A DNA stretch of 37,480 nucleotides from an uncultured Alistipes sp. (GTDB taxonomy: Bacteria; Bacteroidota; Bacteroidia; Bacteroidales; Rikenellaceae): contig UQNV01000020.1 of NCBI GenBank assembly GCA_900542505.1, forward strand, positions 1-37,480, read 5' to 3'. This document shows, in pieces, positions 22,904-32,472 of this stretch (its first letter is position 1; each line of letters begins with the position of its first letter). The notes under the pieces are model-generated. The model had not been told where the DNA came from. It searched no databases and worked only from the letters and a program-made list of their open reading frames with translations. Position numbers and translations under genes: made by a program.

Positions 22904-24220
22904 TTAGGCCATGTAACCCTTTACATAGTGGTGGTGCGAACCGAAGCGCTCGAAAGCGGCTCGGTCGAGCTCCTCCTGTGCCGAGGGGTGTGCCACCGAG
23001 ATAATCAGGCGGGCACGCTCCTGAAGCGTCTTGCCGTAGAGGTCCACGGCGCCGTTCTCGGTAACGAACCAGTGGATGTGGTTGCGCGTGGTGACTACGC
23101 CTGCACCCGGCGTCAGCACGGGGGCAATCTTCGAAACACCCTTGTTCGTAATCGAGGGCATGGCGATGATGGCCTTGCCGCCCTTCGAGAGCGATGCTCC
23201 ATAGACGAAGTCAATCTGACCGCCGACGCCCGAATAGAACTTCGTGCCCAGCGAGTCGGCGCATACCTGACCCGTCAGGTCGACCTGCAGCGCCGAGTTG
23301 ATGGCCGTCACGCGGTCGTTCTTGGCGATGACGTAGGGGTCGTTCGTATAGCCCACGTCCATCATCAGCACGCCCGGGTTGTCGTCGATGAAGTCGTAGA
23401 CGCGCTGCGAACCCATCAGGAAGGTCGAAACCATCTTGCCCTTGTCGATGTTCTTGGCCTCGCCGTTGATGACGCCCTTCTCGACCAGCGGCAGTACGCC
23501 GTCGGCAAACATCTCGGTGTGGATACCGAGGTTCTTGTGGCCGCCGAGCTGTGCCAGTACGGCGTTCGGAATGGCGCCGATACCCATCTGCAGCGTTGCG
23601 CCGTCCTCGATGAGGGCCGCACAGTGCTTGCCGATGGCCGTCTCGACCTCGTTGGGCTCGGTGAAGTGGGCCTCCATGAGCGGGGTGTCGTCCTGAACGA
23701 AGAGGTCGATTTTCGATACGTGAATCATCGCGTCACCGAAGGCGCGGGGAACATGCTTGTTCACGACGGCGATAACGTGCTCGGCCGTCTCGACGGCAGC
23801 CAGCGTGGCGTCGACCGACGTACCCAGCGACACGTAGCCGTGCTTGTCAGGGGTCGAGACCTGAATCATGGCCACGTTGCAGGGAACCGCTCCCGAACGG
23901 TAGAGACGCTGCGTCTCGCTCAGGAAAACGGGGATATAGTCGGCATAGCCGCTCTGGGTCACCTTGCGGACGTTGCCGCCGACAAAGAACGAGTCGAGCT
24001 GGAAGACGCCCTCGAACTTCGGGTCGGCATAGGGGGCTGGACCCTCGGTGTGCAGGTGGTGGATGTGCACGTCCTTCAGTTCGCCGGCCTCGCCGCGTGC
24101 GCACATGGCGTTGATGAGGCACTGGGGTGCCGATGCTACGGAGCTCAGGTGGATGTGGTCGCCCGACTTGATGACCTTGACGGCCTCCTCCGCTGTCGTG
24201 AATTTGATTTGGGTGTTCAT
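22904..24220 (-). CDS. acetyl-CoA hydrolase/transferase-family CoA-transferase (4-hydroxybutyrate or butyryl-CoA type)
   Basis: A 438-residue class I-like CoA-transferase that moves CoA between carboxylic acids, usually with acetate as one partner, in the cytoplasm. The covalent intermediate residue is Glu236 in GIHTEMFADG, and the CoA-binding loop SGVGGQIDFVYGA follows in the C-terminal half. The opening TAEEAVKVIKSGDHIHL and the GHKNLGIHTE region are typical of the 4-hydroxybutyrate/butyrate:acetate CoA-transferase group. In a gut Alistipes-like fermenter it may serve succinate/propionate, butyrate or acetate production; choosing the acid needs assay. It lies 145 bases after infB with no consensus promoter seen, so transcription may come partly from the infB unit. 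Confidence 0.9.
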   Translation of the reverse strand: MNTQIKFTTAEEAVKVIKSGDHIHLSSVASAPQCLINAMCARGEAGELKDVHIHHLHTEGPAPYADPKFEGVFQLDSFFVGGNVRKVTQSGYADYIPVFLSETQRLYRSGAVPCNVAMIQVSTPDKHGYVSLGTSVDATLAAVETAEHVIAVVNKHVPRAFGDAMIHVSKIDLFVQDDTPLMEAHFTEPNEVETAIGKHCAALIEDGATLQMGIGAIPNAVLAQLGGHKNLGIHTEMFADGVLPLVEKGVINGEAKNIDKGKMVSTFLMGSQRVYDFIDDNPGVLMMDVGYTNDPYVIAKNDRVTAINSALQVDLTGQVCADSLGTKFYSGVGGQIDFVYGASLSKGGKAIIAMPSITNKGVSKIAPVLTPGAGVVTTRNHIHWFVTENGAVDLYGKTLQERARLIISVAHPSAQEELDRAAFERFGSHHHYVKGYMA

Positions 24221-24294
24221 TGTGTGTGTAGATTTTTGGTGTTAGGCCTTTAGTTTCGGTTGTTGTCTGTTTATGCGCTCCGGGGAACCCTCCT

Positions 24295-24340
24295 CTGCCG
24301 GCGGCCTCCGCCCGCTGTGGCGGAGCGGAGCGGCCGGCAG
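24295..24340. other. long GC-rich hairpin between infB and the CoA-transferase gene
   Basis: CTGCCGGC (24295-24302) pairs with GCCGGCAG (24333-24340), and inside it CTCCGCC (24306-24312) pairs with GGCGGAG (24319-24325). There is no T-run on the minus strand, so it is not a classic terminator. It may slow read-through or mark the end of the infB message. Confidence 0.6.
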
Positions 24341-24365
24341 GGTAGTGTCCTGCGGTGCGGTTGTC

Positions 24366-27182
24366 CTATTTGCGTTTTACCTCGACTTGTTCGTATCCTT
24401 CGACGATATCGCCAATCTTGATGTCGTTGAACGATTCGATGTTCAGACCGCAGTCCTGTCCCGAGGTGACCTCCTTCACGTCGTCCTTGAAACGCTTGAG
24501 CGAACCCAGCTTGCCGGTATAGATAACGATACCGTCGCGGATGACGCGAATCGGGGTGTTGCGGGCGAGTTTGCCTTCGCGGACCACGCAGCCCGCAACG
24601 GTACCCACCTTCGAAATCTTGAAAATCTCCAGCACCTCGACCGATGCGACAATCTCCTCCTTCATCACCGGCTCGAGCATGCCTTCGATGGCATCCTTGA
24701 TGTCGTTGATGGCGTCGTAGATAATCGAGTAGAGGCGGATTTCGATTTCCTCGCTCTCGGCCAGCTTGCGGGCGGCAGCCGACGGGCGCACCTGGAAGCC
24801 GACGATGATGGCGTTCGAGGCGGCGGCCAGCAGCACGTCGGACTCCGAAATCTGGCCTACGGCGGCGTGGATGACGTTCACCTGCACGCTCTCCTTCGAG
24901 AGTTTGATGAGCGAACCCGACATCGCTTCGACCGAACCGTCCACGTCACCCTTGACGATGATGTTCAACTCCTTGAACGAGCCGATGGCGATGCGGCGGC
25001 CGATTTCGTCGAGCGTCACATGCTTCTGGGTCATGATGCCCTGCATGCGCTGCAGCTGCTCGCGCTTGTTGGCGATTTCACGTGCCGAGCGGTCGTCCTC
25101 CATCACGTTGAACGAGTCGCCGGCCTGGGGCGCTCCGTTCAGACCGAGCACCTGGACCGGAGTCGAAGGTCCGGCTTCTGTCACCTTCTTGCCGTTTTCA
25201 TTGAACATCGCCTTCACGCGGCCCGTATAGGTTCCCGACAGGATGACGTCGCCCACGTGGAGCGTACCTCCCTGCACGAGCACCGTCGAGACGTAGCCGC
25301 GGCCCTTGTCCAGCGTCGATTCGATGACCGTACCGACGGCTTTCTTGTTGGGGTTGGCCTTCAGGTCGAGCATCTCGGCTTCGAGCAGCACCTTTTCGAG
25401 CAGTTTGTCGAGGTTGATGCCCTTCTTGGCCGAAATCTCCTGGTCCTGATACTTGCCGCCCCACGACTCGACCAGGTAGTTCATCTGCGAGAGCTGCTCC
25501 TTGATGTGGTCGGGGTTGGCTCCCGGCTTGTCGATTTTGTTGATGGCGAAGACCATCGGCACTCCGGCCGCCTGGGCGTGGTTGATGGCCTCGATGGTCT
25601 GGGGCATCACGTTGTCGTCGGCCGCCACGATGATGATGGCGACGTCCGTCACGGCTGCACCGCGGGCACGCATGGCGGTGAAGGCCTCGTGTCCCGGCGT
25701 GTCGAGGAAGGTAATCTTCTGGCCGTTGAGCTCCACGCTGTAGGCACCGATGTGCTGGGTGATACCGCCCGCCTCGCCTTCGATGACGTTCGTCTTGCGG
25801 ATGTTGTCCAGCAGCGAGGTCTTACCGTGGTCGACGTGACCCATCACCGTTACGATGGGCGGACGCGGCACGAGGTCCTCCTCCTTGTCCTCGTCGTTGT
25901 GGATGGCCTCCTGGATTTCCACCGAGACGAATTCGACCTTGAAGCCGAACTCTTCGGCAACGACCACCAGAGCCTCGGCGTCAAGCCGCTGGTTGATGGA
26001 TACCATCAGACCCAGGTTCATGCAGGCGGTGATGACCTCCGTCGGCGAGACATTCATCATCGTAGCCAGCTCGCTCACGGTCACGAACTCGGTGACCTTC
26101 AGCGTCGAACGTTCCATCTCCTCGCGTTCGAACTCCTCGTTCATACGCTCGGCTACGGCCTCTCGCTTGTCCTTGCGGTATTTGGCGCTCTTGCTCTTGG
26201 CACCCTTGGCCGTCAGGCGGGCAAGGGTATCCTTTACCTGCTTCGATACCTCCTCGTCGCTCACCTCGGGGCGGACGATGGGTTTCGGAGCCTTGTTCTT
26301 GTTTTTGTTGCGGCGGCCTTCGCCCGGTTTGGGCTGGTTCTGCTGACCGCCCGGACGGTTCTGTCCGCCCTGGGCGTTGCCGCCCTTGCCGTTCTGGGCG
26401 TTGCCGCTCTTCTGGGCGCTCTTCGTCACGTCGACCTTCTCCTTCTGGAGACGCTTGCGCTTGTGGCGGCCGCCTGGAACGAAGCCCGATACGTCCATCG
26501 TGCCGAGCACCTGCGGGCCGGCAAGGGGCGTGATGGTGGGGCGGAAGACGTTGTCCTTAGGCGCTTCGGCCTGCGTGTTCCCGGCCGGAGCGGCCGTTGC
26601 TTCCGGCTGGGGAGCCGGTGCCTCGGCCTTGGGGGCGGGCTGCTCTTCGATGCGGGGCGCGGGTTGCTCGGCCGGCGCCTTCTCTGCGGCCGGCTGCGGT
26701 GCGGGAGCGCTCTTCGGAGCCTCCTCCGCGGGCGTCTCTGCCGCCGGGCTTTCAGCCTTGGGGGCGTGGGTCTCGGGCTGGGGCGCCGGAGTCTGAACCG
26801 GTGCGGCTGCGGCCTTCGGTTTGGGGTTCAGGTCGATTTTGCCGAGGAACTTGGGCTGGGGAATCTCGTCCTTCACGCTGATGACGTGGCTCTTGATGAC
26901 CACCTCCTTCTCCTCTTCGCGCTCTTTCTGCTTGGCCGCCTCCAGCGTTACGGTGGCCTGCTTCATCGAAATGCGTTCGCGGATGCTTTCACGGGCGTTG
27001 CCGGCATTGCGGTTGGCCCCGAACTCCTTTTCCAGTACGGCGTAGGTCTCCGCGTCGACCAGCGTGTTGGGCGACCCGTCGTTTTTGATGCCCTTCTTTT
27101 GCAGGAAGTCCGAGATGGTGTTGAGTCCCACCTTGAACTCCTTTGCAACCTGAATGAGCCTTAGTTTTCTTTCGTTACCCAT
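24366..27182 (-). CDS. infB: translation initiation factor IF-2
   Basis: GTPase that brings initiator fMet-tRNA to the 30S subunit and promotes joining of the 50S subunit. The length is 938 residues. The G motifs are GHVDHGKT at 448-455, DTPGHE at 494-499 and NKID at 548-551. The N-terminal [31 protein letters not shown] is the IF2_N-type domain. Residues 120-210 are a Pro/Ala/Glu-rich linker and 255-300 a Gly/Gln/Asn/Lys-rich one, both expected to be disordered. Domains II, III and the fMet-tRNA-binding C-terminal domain follow. It is the third gene of rimP-nusA-infB, 30 bases after nusA. Confidence 0.98.
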   Translation of the reverse strand: MGNERKLRLIQVAKEFKVGLNTISDFLQKKGIKNDGSPNTLVDAETYAVLEKEFGANRNAGNARESIRERISMKQATVTLEAAKQKEREEEKEVVIKSHVISVKDEIPQPKFLGKIDLNPKPKAAAAPVQTPAPQPETHAPKAESPAAETPAEEAPKSAPAPQPAAEKAPAEQPAPRIEEQPAPKAEAPAPQPEATAAPAGNTQAEAPKDNVFRPTITPLAGPQVLGTMDVSGFVPGGRHKRKRLQKEKVDVTKSAQKSGNAQNGKGGNAQGGQNRPGGQQNQPKPGEGRRNKNKNKAPKPIVRPEVSDEEVSKQVKDTLARLTAKGAKSKSAKYRKDKREAVAERMNEEFEREEMERSTLKVTEFVTVSELATMMNVSPTEVITACMNLGLMVSINQRLDAEALVVVAEEFGFKVEFVSVEIQEAIHNDEDKEEDLVPRPPIVTVMGHVDHGKTSLLDNIRKTNVIEGEAGGITQHIGAYSVELNGQKITFLDTPGHEAFTAMRARGAAVTDVAIIIVAADDNVMPQTIEAINHAQAAGVPMVFAINKIDKPGANPDHIKEQLSQMNYLVESWGGKYQDQEISAKKGINLDKLLEKVLLEAEMLDLKANPNKKAVGTVIESTLDKGRGYVSTVLVQGGTLHVGDVILSGTYTGRVKAMFNENGKKVTEAGPSTPVQVLGLNGAPQAGDSFNVMEDDRSAREIANKREQLQRMQGIMTQKHVTLDEIGRRIAIGSFKELNIIVKGDVDGSVEAMSGSLIKLSKESVQVNVIHAAVGQISESDVLLAAASNAIIVGFQVRPSAAARKLAESEEIEIRLYSIIYDAINDIKDAIEGMLEPVMKEEIVASVEVLEIFKISKVGTVAGCVVREGKLARNTPIRVIRDGIVIYTGKLGSLKRFKDDVKEVTSGQDCGLNIESFNDIKIGDIVEGYEQVEVKRK

Positions 27183-27212
27183 AATATCGTCTCTCTCCTT
27201 TCTTGCTTTTAA

Positions 27213-28445
27213 TTACTCTTCGAATTCGGCCTTGAGAATCTCCACGACCTTCTGTGCCTGCTCCAGCTCGAGGTCGGCGCGGTTGGCAATCTCCTCTACG
27301 GGGAGTTCCAGTACGCTCTTGGCCGTATCGCATCCGGCAGCCTTCAGAGCTTCGATGACCCAGCCGTCGATTTCGTCGGCGAATTCCGTGAGTGCCACAT
27401 CCTCCTCCTCGACTTCGCGGTATACGTCGATGTCGTAGCCGGTGAGCATCTTCGAAAGGCGGATGTTCAGACCGCCCTTGCCGATGGCCAGCGATACCTG
27501 GTCGGGCTTCAGGTAGACCGAAGCGGTCTTCTTCTCCTCGTCGATGGTAATCGACGAAATCTTGGCGGGATTGAGCGCACGCTGAATCATCAGCTGCGGG
27601 TTGGCCGTGTAGTTGACCACGTCGATGTTCTCGTTGCGCAGCTCCTTGACAATCGAGTAGATGCGCGAGCCCTTCATGCCGACGCATGCGCCCACGGGGT
27701 CGATGCGCTCGTCGTAGGACTCGACGGCCACCTTGGCCCGCTCGCCGGGGATGCGGACAATCTTCTTGATGGTAATCAGACCGTCGAAGATTTCGGGCAC
27801 CTCCTGCTCGAAGAGCCGCTCGAGGAACTGGGGCGCCGTGCGCGAAAGGATGATGCGCGGCTGATTGTTGTTCATCTCCACGCTCTTGACAATGGCCTTG
27901 ATGGTGTCGCCCTTGCGGTAGAAGTCGTTGGGAATCTGCTCGGCCTTGGGCAGGATGAGCTCGTTCTCCTCGTCGTCGAGAATCAGCACCTCCTTCTTCC
28001 ATACCTGGTAGACCTCGCCCGTGACGATTTCGCCTACCTTCTCCGAATACTTCTCGTAGAGGTTGGCCTTCTCGAGGTCGAGGATGCGCGAGGCCAGATT
28101 CTGACGCAGCGAGAGCACCGTGCGGCGGCCGAACGACGAGAGCTTGATTTCATCGGCATATTCGTCGCCGATTTCGTAGGTCGGGTCGATGGCCTTGACC
28201 TCCGAGACGGAAATCTGCATGTTGGGGTTCTCGACGGCGCCGTCCTCGACGACCGTACGGTTGCGCCAGATTTCGAGGTCGCCCTTTTCGGGGTTGATGA
28301 TGACGTCGAAATTCTCGTCGGTTTCGTACTGCTTCTGAAGCGCATGGCGGAAGACGTCCTCCAGTACGCCAATCATCGTGCTCTTGTCGATGTTCTTCAA
28401 CTCCTTGAACTCGGCAAAGTTGCTGATAAGGTTGAGATTGTCCAT
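27213..28445 (-). CDS. nusA: transcription termination/antitermination factor NusA
   Basis: Binds RNA polymerase and nascent RNA, affecting pausing, intrinsic termination and rRNA antitermination. The length is 410 residues from the ATG at 28445. The N-terminal polymerase-binding domain (MDNLNLISNFAEFKELKNIDKS) is followed by an S1 domain (GEIVTGEVYQVWKKEVLIL). Two KH domains carry GxxG loops (GACVGMKGSRI and LAIGKGGLNIRLS), and a C-terminal acidic helical stretch ends the protein. The in-frame extension up to 28523 lies in the rimP-nusA gap and is not part of the family. It is 94 bases after rimP. Confidence 0.97.
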   Translation of the reverse strand: MDNLNLISNFAEFKELKNIDKSTMIGVLEDVFRHALQKQYETDENFDVIINPEKGDLEIWRNRTVVEDGAVENPNMQISVSEVKAIDPTYEIGDEYADEIKLSSFGRRTVLSLRQNLASRILDLEKANLYEKYSEKVGEIVTGEVYQVWKKEVLILDDEENELILPKAEQIPNDFYRKGDTIKAIVKSVEMNNNQPRIILSRTAPQFLERLFEQEVPEIFDGLITIKKIVRIPGERAKVAVESYDERIDPVGACVGMKGSRIYSIVKELRNENIDVVNYTANPQLMIQRALNPAKISSITIDEEKKTASVYLKPDQVSLAIGKGGLNIRLSKMLTGYDIDVYREVEEEDVALTEFADEIDGWVIEALKAAGCDTAKSVLELPVEEIANRADLELEQAQKVVEILKAEFEE

Positions 28446-28539
28446 TGTCGTTCTATGTTTTTGTTTCTTTCGTTTTCCGTTTGTGGGTTGCGGCGGGCGG
28501 CACCGGTCTGTCGGAAGCCGCAATGGCCGCTGTTTGAAG

Positions 28540-29007
28540 CTATTTGAAGTCGAGGTACTCCTTCGTATATTTGATTTCGCCGAAGGGGTAGGTGCGGCTT
28601 ACCGTGACGCTCTGCTTGCGTTTCTTGCCCTCGACGGCCTGCTTCTCCTCGTAGGAGATGGTGATGCCCTCCTGGTCGGCGGCATCGAGCCGTGCAAGTA
28701 TCTTCGTACCGTTGAGCAGCAGTACCTCGACCGAGTGGCCGATGAGCTTGCGGTACTGGCGCAGCTGTTTGAGTTCCGAACCGATGCCGGCCGATGCGAC
28801 CGTCAGCGAGAAATCCTCGTTGTCGCGGTCGAGCTCCGCTTCGATGGCGCGGTTCAGGGCGGCGCAGGTGTCGATGTCGACCGACGTGTCGCTGTCGATG
28901 AGCAGTTCGATGTCGTTGCCTGCCGAGCAGGTGCAGCTGACGACGAACATGTCGGTACCTTCGAGGCGGCCTTCGGCCAGTGCGATGATTTTCTGGGTGT
29001 CTATCAT
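28540..29007 (-). CDS. rimP: ribosome maturation factor RimP
   Basis: Assists maturation of the 30S ribosomal subunit. The length of 155 residues is normal. The family's core strand region is seen as VVSCTCSAGNDIELLIDSDTSVDIDTCAALNRAIEAEL at about 22-59. The hallmark segment FSLTVASAGIGSELKQLRQYRKLIGH follows at about 66-91, and then the C-terminal Sm-like domain (VEVLLLNGTKILARLDAADQEGITISYEEK). It is the first gene of the conserved rimP-nusA-infB operon and has a leader of about 190 bases containing a strong hairpin. Confidence 0.95.
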   Translation of the reverse strand: MIDTQKIIALAEGRLEGTDMFVVSCTCSAGNDIELLIDSDTSVDIDTCAALNRAIEAELDRDNEDFSLTVASAGIGSELKQLRQYRKLIGHSVEVLLLNGTKILARLDAADQEGITISYEEKQAVEGKKRKQSVTVSRTYPFGEIKYTKEYLDFK

Positions 29008-29157
29008 AGTCTTTTCGTGTGCTTCAGGTCTTGGCGGTCATGCATCCGGAGCCGCCTGCGGCGTGTCGTCCGGTTCGTTGGCGACCTGCGGACGGTCACG
29101 CCCGGTGACATGTCCTGCGGCTGCGGGAGCCGGAAGGGTCGGGTATTTCTACGAAAT

Positions 29158-29178
29158 AAGGGGACTTTCCGTCCCCTT
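29158..29178 (-). promoter_or_regulatory. hairpin in the rimP-nusA-infB leader
   Basis: AAGGGGAC (29158-29165) pairs with GTCCCCTT (29171-29178), an 8-bp perfect stem with a 5-base loop, starting about 25 bases into the predicted transcript. It is not followed by a T-run. It might be part of a feedback or pausing signal for the operon. Confidence 0.55.
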
Positions 29179-29206
29179 ACTGCGTTGCATTCGTCTTTTG
29201 ACAATG

Positions 29207-29237
29207 CAAATATAATACTATTTTCCGAAGTAACCAA
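29207..29237 (-). promoter_or_regulatory. promoter of the rimP-nusA-infB operon
   Basis: On the minus strand TTG (29237-29235), 20 bases, then TATATTTG (29214-29207): a complete Bacteroidota promoter. It begins 17 bases past the lpxA stop, so lpxA has no clear terminator and may read through. Confidence 0.88.
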
Positions 29238-29253
29238 TAATTTCCGGAAAAAA

Positions 29254-30048
29254 CTATGCTTTTTCCGAATCGGAGGCATAGGGCTTGATGATTCCGCGCT
29301 GCGACGAGCGGATGAACTGCAGCAGCATGTCGCGGTCATCGCTCCGGGGAATCTGACGCTCGACTTCGTCGCATCCGGCCAGATAGTTCAGGCCGCTCTG
29401 GAAGAGGATGCGGCAGGCATCGTGGATTTCGCCGATGCGCTCCTGCGAGAAGCCGCGGCGCGAAAGCCCGATTTTGTTGATGCCGGCGAAACGCAGCGTG
29501 TCGTTGCGTACGATGACATAGGGCGGGATGTCCTTGCCGACCATCGAACCGCCCTGAACCATGGCGTGGGCGCCGATGCGGGTCCACTGGTGCACGGCCA
29601 CGTGTCCGCCGATGACCACCCAGTCGCCCACCTCGACCTCGCCGGCCAGCGATACGCGGTTGGCGATGACGCAGTGGTTGCCCACCACGTCGTCGTGGGC
29701 GATGTGGACATAGGCCATGATGAGGTTGTGGTCACCCACAACGGTCTTGCCGCGCGATGCGGTACCGCGGCTGATGGTCACGTATTCGCGGATGTCGTTG
29801 TAGTCGCCGATTTCGGCCGTCGTGACCTCGCCGGCAAACTTCAGGTCCTGCGGCAGGCAGGCAATCGAAGCGGCCGTATGGATTTTGCATCCCTTGCCGA
29901 TGCGGGCTCCGTCGTTAATCACGGCGCCGGGACCAATCCAGCAGTCGTCGCCGATGACCACGTCGCCGGCGATGTAGGCGAAGGGTTCGACGGTGACGTT
30001 GGCGCCGAGTTTCGCGTCGGGGTGTATGTAGGCTAAGTTGCTAATCAT
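29254..30048 (-). CDS. lpxA: acyl-ACP--UDP-N-acetylglucosamine O-acyltransferase LpxA
   Basis: First enzyme of lipid A synthesis: moves a 3-hydroxyacyl chain from ACP to UDP-GlcNAc in the cytoplasm. The length is 264 residues. The N-terminal two thirds is a left-handed beta helix of hexapeptide repeats (IHPDAKLGANVTVEPFAYI, VIGDDCWIGPGAVI). The catalytic His is His118 in AYVHIAHDDVVGN, with His115 beside it. The C-terminal helical domain includes GLSRRGFSQERI. It lies 95 bases after lpxC/fabZ, and together they carry out the steps around the UDP-3-acyl-GlcNAc intermediate. Confidence 0.97.
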   Translation of the reverse strand: MISNLAYIHPDAKLGANVTVEPFAYIAGDVVIGDDCWIGPGAVINDGARIGKGCKIHTAASIACLPQDLKFAGEVTTAEIGDYNDIREYVTISRGTASRGKTVVGDHNLIMAYVHIAHDDVVGNHCVIANRVSLAGEVEVGDWVVIGGHVAVHQWTRIGAHAMVQGGSMVGKDIPPYVIVRNDTLRFAGINKIGLSRRGFSQERIGEIHDACRILFQSGLNYLAGCDEVERQIPRSDDRDMLLQFIRSSQRGIIKPYASDSEKA

Positions 30049-30143
30049 AGAAATTCGTCGTTTGTCCGGCAGAGGATGGCGCCGGGGTCGCGGAGAAGAA
30101 GCGCCTGCGGCACGACTGCCGCAGGCGGATTCTCACGCGGATT

Positions 30144-31535
30144 TTACTTCTTGTTCTTTACAATCTGGGCCATCAGCGTGGCTTCGCAGGCGAGTGTCTC
30201 GCCGACGAATGCCTTGGCCTCGACCAGGGCGACTCCCCGGCGGATGGGCTCGAGCAGATGTATTTCGAACTGCAGCGTGTCTCCGGGAACGACCTTGTGC
30301 TTGAACTTCACACCGTCGATTTTCATGAAGTAGGTCGAGTAGTTTTCCGGGTCGGGAACGCTGCGCAGCACCATGATGCCGCTGCACTGGGCCATCGCCT
30401 CGACAATCAGCACGCCCGGCATGACGGGCTCCTCGGGGAAGTGGCCCACGAAGAAGGGCTCGTTCATCGTGACGTTCTTGATACCGGCCACCGACGTCTC
30501 GTCGCAGTGGAAGATGCGGTCGACGAGCAGGAAGGGCGGGCGGTGCGGCAGCATGTGGCGGATGGCGTTGATGTCGTAGAGCGCCGGCTTGCGGCAGTCG
30601 TAGTAGTAGCGGGGTTTCTCGCCCGCCTTGCGGATGGTGCGCTTGAGCTGGCGCATGAACTCCGTATTGGCGAAGTGGCCGGGACGGGTGGCCCATACGC
30701 GGCCCTTGATGCGCTGGCCCAGCAGCGCGAAGTCGCCCAGCAGGTCGAGCAGCTTGTGGCGGGCCAGTTCGTTGTTGAAGCGCAGCTCGAGGTTGTTCAG
30801 ATAGCCGCCCGTGATGCGGATGTCGGGCTTGTTGAAGATTTTCTTGAGGTGTTCCAGCTGGTCGTCGGGAACGGGGTTCTCGACCACGACGATGGCGTTG
30901 TCCAGGTCGCCGCCCTTGATGAGGTTCATCTTCATCAGCGGCTCGAGTTCGTGCAGGAAGACGAAGGTGCGGCAGGGGGCGATTTTAGCCGAGAAGTCGT
31001 CACCGGGATTGAAGGTGGCGTACTGGTTGCCGATGATTTTCGAGTTGTAGTCGACGTGGAGCGATACGGAGAATTCGTCGTCGGGGAAGAGGATGATGGC
31101 CACGCCCTTCTCGGGAATGGTGTAGACCATCTTCTCGGTCACCTGGAAGTATTTGCGTTCCGCCTCCTGCTCTTCGAGGCCCGTCTCGACGATGGCCCGG
31201 GCATATTCGCGGGCCGAACCGTCCATGATGGGGGTTTCGGCAGCGTCGATATCGATGACGGCGTTGTCCACGCCCAGCGTCCAGAGGGCCGACATGACGT
31301 GTTCGATGGTGCTGACGCGGTTGCCGGCATGCTCGATGGTCGTGCCGCGCGAGGTGTCTACGACATAGTCGCAGAGCGCCGGAATTTCAGGGCAGCCTTC
31401 GAGGTCGATGCGCCGGAAGACGATGCCGCGGTCGGCCTGGGCGGGACGGATGGTCATGTTGACGCTGACCCCGGTATGTAAGCCCTTCCCCGAAAAGGAG
31501 ATGGGAGCCTTGAGCGTTTGTTGTTTGTTTGACAT
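30144..31535 (-). CDS. lpxC/fabZ: bifunctional LpxC/FabZ: UDP-3-O-acyl-GlcNAc deacetylase and 3-hydroxyacyl-ACP dehydratase
   Basis: A 463-residue fusion known from Bacteroidota. Residues 1-305 are LpxC, the zinc deacetylase that commits to lipid A synthesis: His79 in TIEHVMSAL, His260 and Asp264 in RHKLLDLLGD are the zinc ligands, and His287 in RPGHFANTEF is catalytic. Residues 320-463 are FabZ, the dehydratase of fatty acid elongation: LPHRPPFLLVDRI, then His365 in GHFPEEPVMPG and Glu379 in VEAMAQ. The two activities draw on the same 3-hydroxyacyl-ACP pool, so fusion ties membrane lipid and lipid A supply. It has a divergent promoter shared with the TonB-like gene. Confidence 0.97.
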   Translation of the reverse strand: MSNKQQTLKAPISFSGKGLHTGVSVNMTIRPAQADRGIVFRRIDLEGCPEIPALCDYVVDTSRGTTIEHAGNRVSTIEHVMSALWTLGVDNAVIDIDAAETPIMDGSAREYARAIVETGLEEQEAERKYFQVTEKMVYTIPEKGVAIILFPDDEFSVSLHVDYNSKIIGNQYATFNPGDDFSAKIAPCRTFVFLHELEPLMKMNLIKGGDLDNAIVVVENPVPDDQLEHLKKIFNKPDIRITGGYLNNLELRFNNELARHKLLDLLGDFALLGQRIKGRVWATRPGHFANTEFMRQLKRTIRKAGEKPRYYYDCRKPALYDINAIRHMLPHRPPFLLVDRIFHCDETSVAGIKNVTMNEPFFVGHFPEEPVMPGVLIVEAMAQCSGIMVLRSVPDPENYSTYFMKIDGVKFKHKVVPGDTLQFEIHLLEPIRRGVALVEAKAFVGETLACEATLMAQIVKNKK

Positions 31536-31556
31536 AGGCGGTGTTTTGTATATTTG
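31524..31556 (+). promoter_or_regulatory. candidate promoter of the TonB-like gene
   Basis: TTTG (31524-31527), 21 bases, then TATATTTG (31549-31556). A second -7 match, TATTTTTG at 31591-31598, is closer to the gene. Either or both may be used. Confidence 0.65.
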
Positions 31557-31560
31557 CGCG

Positions 31561-31568
31561 CAAAGATA
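31561..31568 (-). promoter_or_regulatory. -7 element of the lpxC/fabZ promoter
   Basis: TATCTTTG on the minus strand is a perfect match 26 bases before the lpxC/fabZ ATG. It lies 4 bases from the TATATTTG of the opposite strand, so the divergent promoters overlap. Confidence 0.75.
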
Positions 31569-31620
31569 TTAATTTTTCGTTAAAAAGCGTTATTTTTGCC
31601 GACAAATTTCAGCACAGCGA

Positions 31621-32472
31621 ATGACTTCCAACCAGCAGAATAATCGAGTCGAACCCGCTTCAGACCGTCCGGCGTCACCGGCTCCGGTACGTCCGTCGGG
31701 CGCCCCGGGACGGCGTCCGCGGCTCAATCTGCCGTTCGACAACCGGCGCGAAGATGCCGGCTCGTGGGCCTACGACCACCGGGTGGGGCTCTGCGTGACG
31801 CTCATCGCCTATCTGGTGCTGATGATTGTCTTTGTCAGCTCGAAGATTGTCATCGGGCAGCGTTCCGAGACTCAGGGCATGTTCATCGACCTGCAGTCGC
31901 TTGCCGAGCTGGAGGCGCAGCGCGACCGGCTCGAGGAGGAGGTGCGTCAGCGTCAGCAGGACGCGGCCGACTGGGCGAGCATCCGCAACCGCATGTCGAA
32001 CGAGAATGCGGCCGAAGGGGAGCTGCGCGACGACCGGGGGACCGATACGCGTGCGCTGAGCGAAGCCGCCTCGCAGGCCGAGGAGCGGCTGAAGGCCAAC
32101 CGCGAGGCCTATGAGCAGGGACTGGCCGAGGAGCGCGCCATCCGGGAGCGGCGCGGAACGGGTGAAACGGGCGAAAGCCGCGATGTGAAGGTCAAGGGGC
32201 GTGTGACGGTCTCCTTCTCGCTGACAAACCCCGTCCGTACGAAGCGCTATCTGGAGGTTCCGGCCTACCGCTGCGAGGGCGGTGGTGAGGTGGTGGTCGA
32301 AATCACGGTCAACCGGGCCGGTGACGTAACGGCCGCCCGCGTGCGTTCGGGCGGGGATGCCTGCATGCGCGAGATGGCCGAGCAGGCGGCGCGCAATTCG
32401 CAGTTCAACATCGACGATTCGGCTCCTGCACGTCAGACGGGAACCATTACCTATATCTTTATTCCCCAGTAG
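31621..32472 (+). CDS. TonB/TolA-like energy transducer protein
   Basis: A 283-residue inner-membrane protein. Residues 1-54 are a Pro/Arg-rich cytoplasmic tail and 55-78 a membrane segment (VGLCVTLIAYLVLMIVFVSS). Residues 92-190 are a charged, probably coiled-coil periplasmic stretch rich in Glu, Arg and Gln. Residues 215-283 resemble the C-terminal domain of TonB/TolA proteins (VVVEITVNRAGDVTAARVRSGGDACMREMAEQAARNS). TonB proteins carry energy from ExbB/ExbD to outer-membrane receptors, but no exbB or exbD is nearby. The long coiled coil in place of a Pro-rich spacer makes a TolA-like or structural role possible. Confidence 0.75.
   Translation: MTSNQQNNRVEPASDRPASPAPVRPSGAPGRRPRLNLPFDNRREDAGSWAYDHRVGLCVTLIAYLVLMIVFVSSKIVIGQRSETQGMFIDLQSLAELEAQRDRLEEEVRQRQQDAADWASIRNRMSNENAAEGELRDDRGTDTRALSEAASQAEERLKANREAYEQGLAEERAIRERRGTGETGESRDVKVKGRVTVSFSLTNPVRTKRYLEVPAYRCEGGGEVVVEITVNRAGDVTAARVRSGGDACMREMAEQAARNSQFNIDDSAPARQTGTITYIFIPQ

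Noticed and set aside
24273..27164. Very long plus-strand open frame opposite infB
   Set aside because: It is the antisense shadow of infB caused by GC-rich codon bias; the product is a low-complexity mix of Val, Asp, His and Arg with no domain.
28446..28523. N-terminal extension of NusA
   Set aside because: The 26 extra residues are basic and unlike NusA; MDNLNLISNF at 28445 is the family start.
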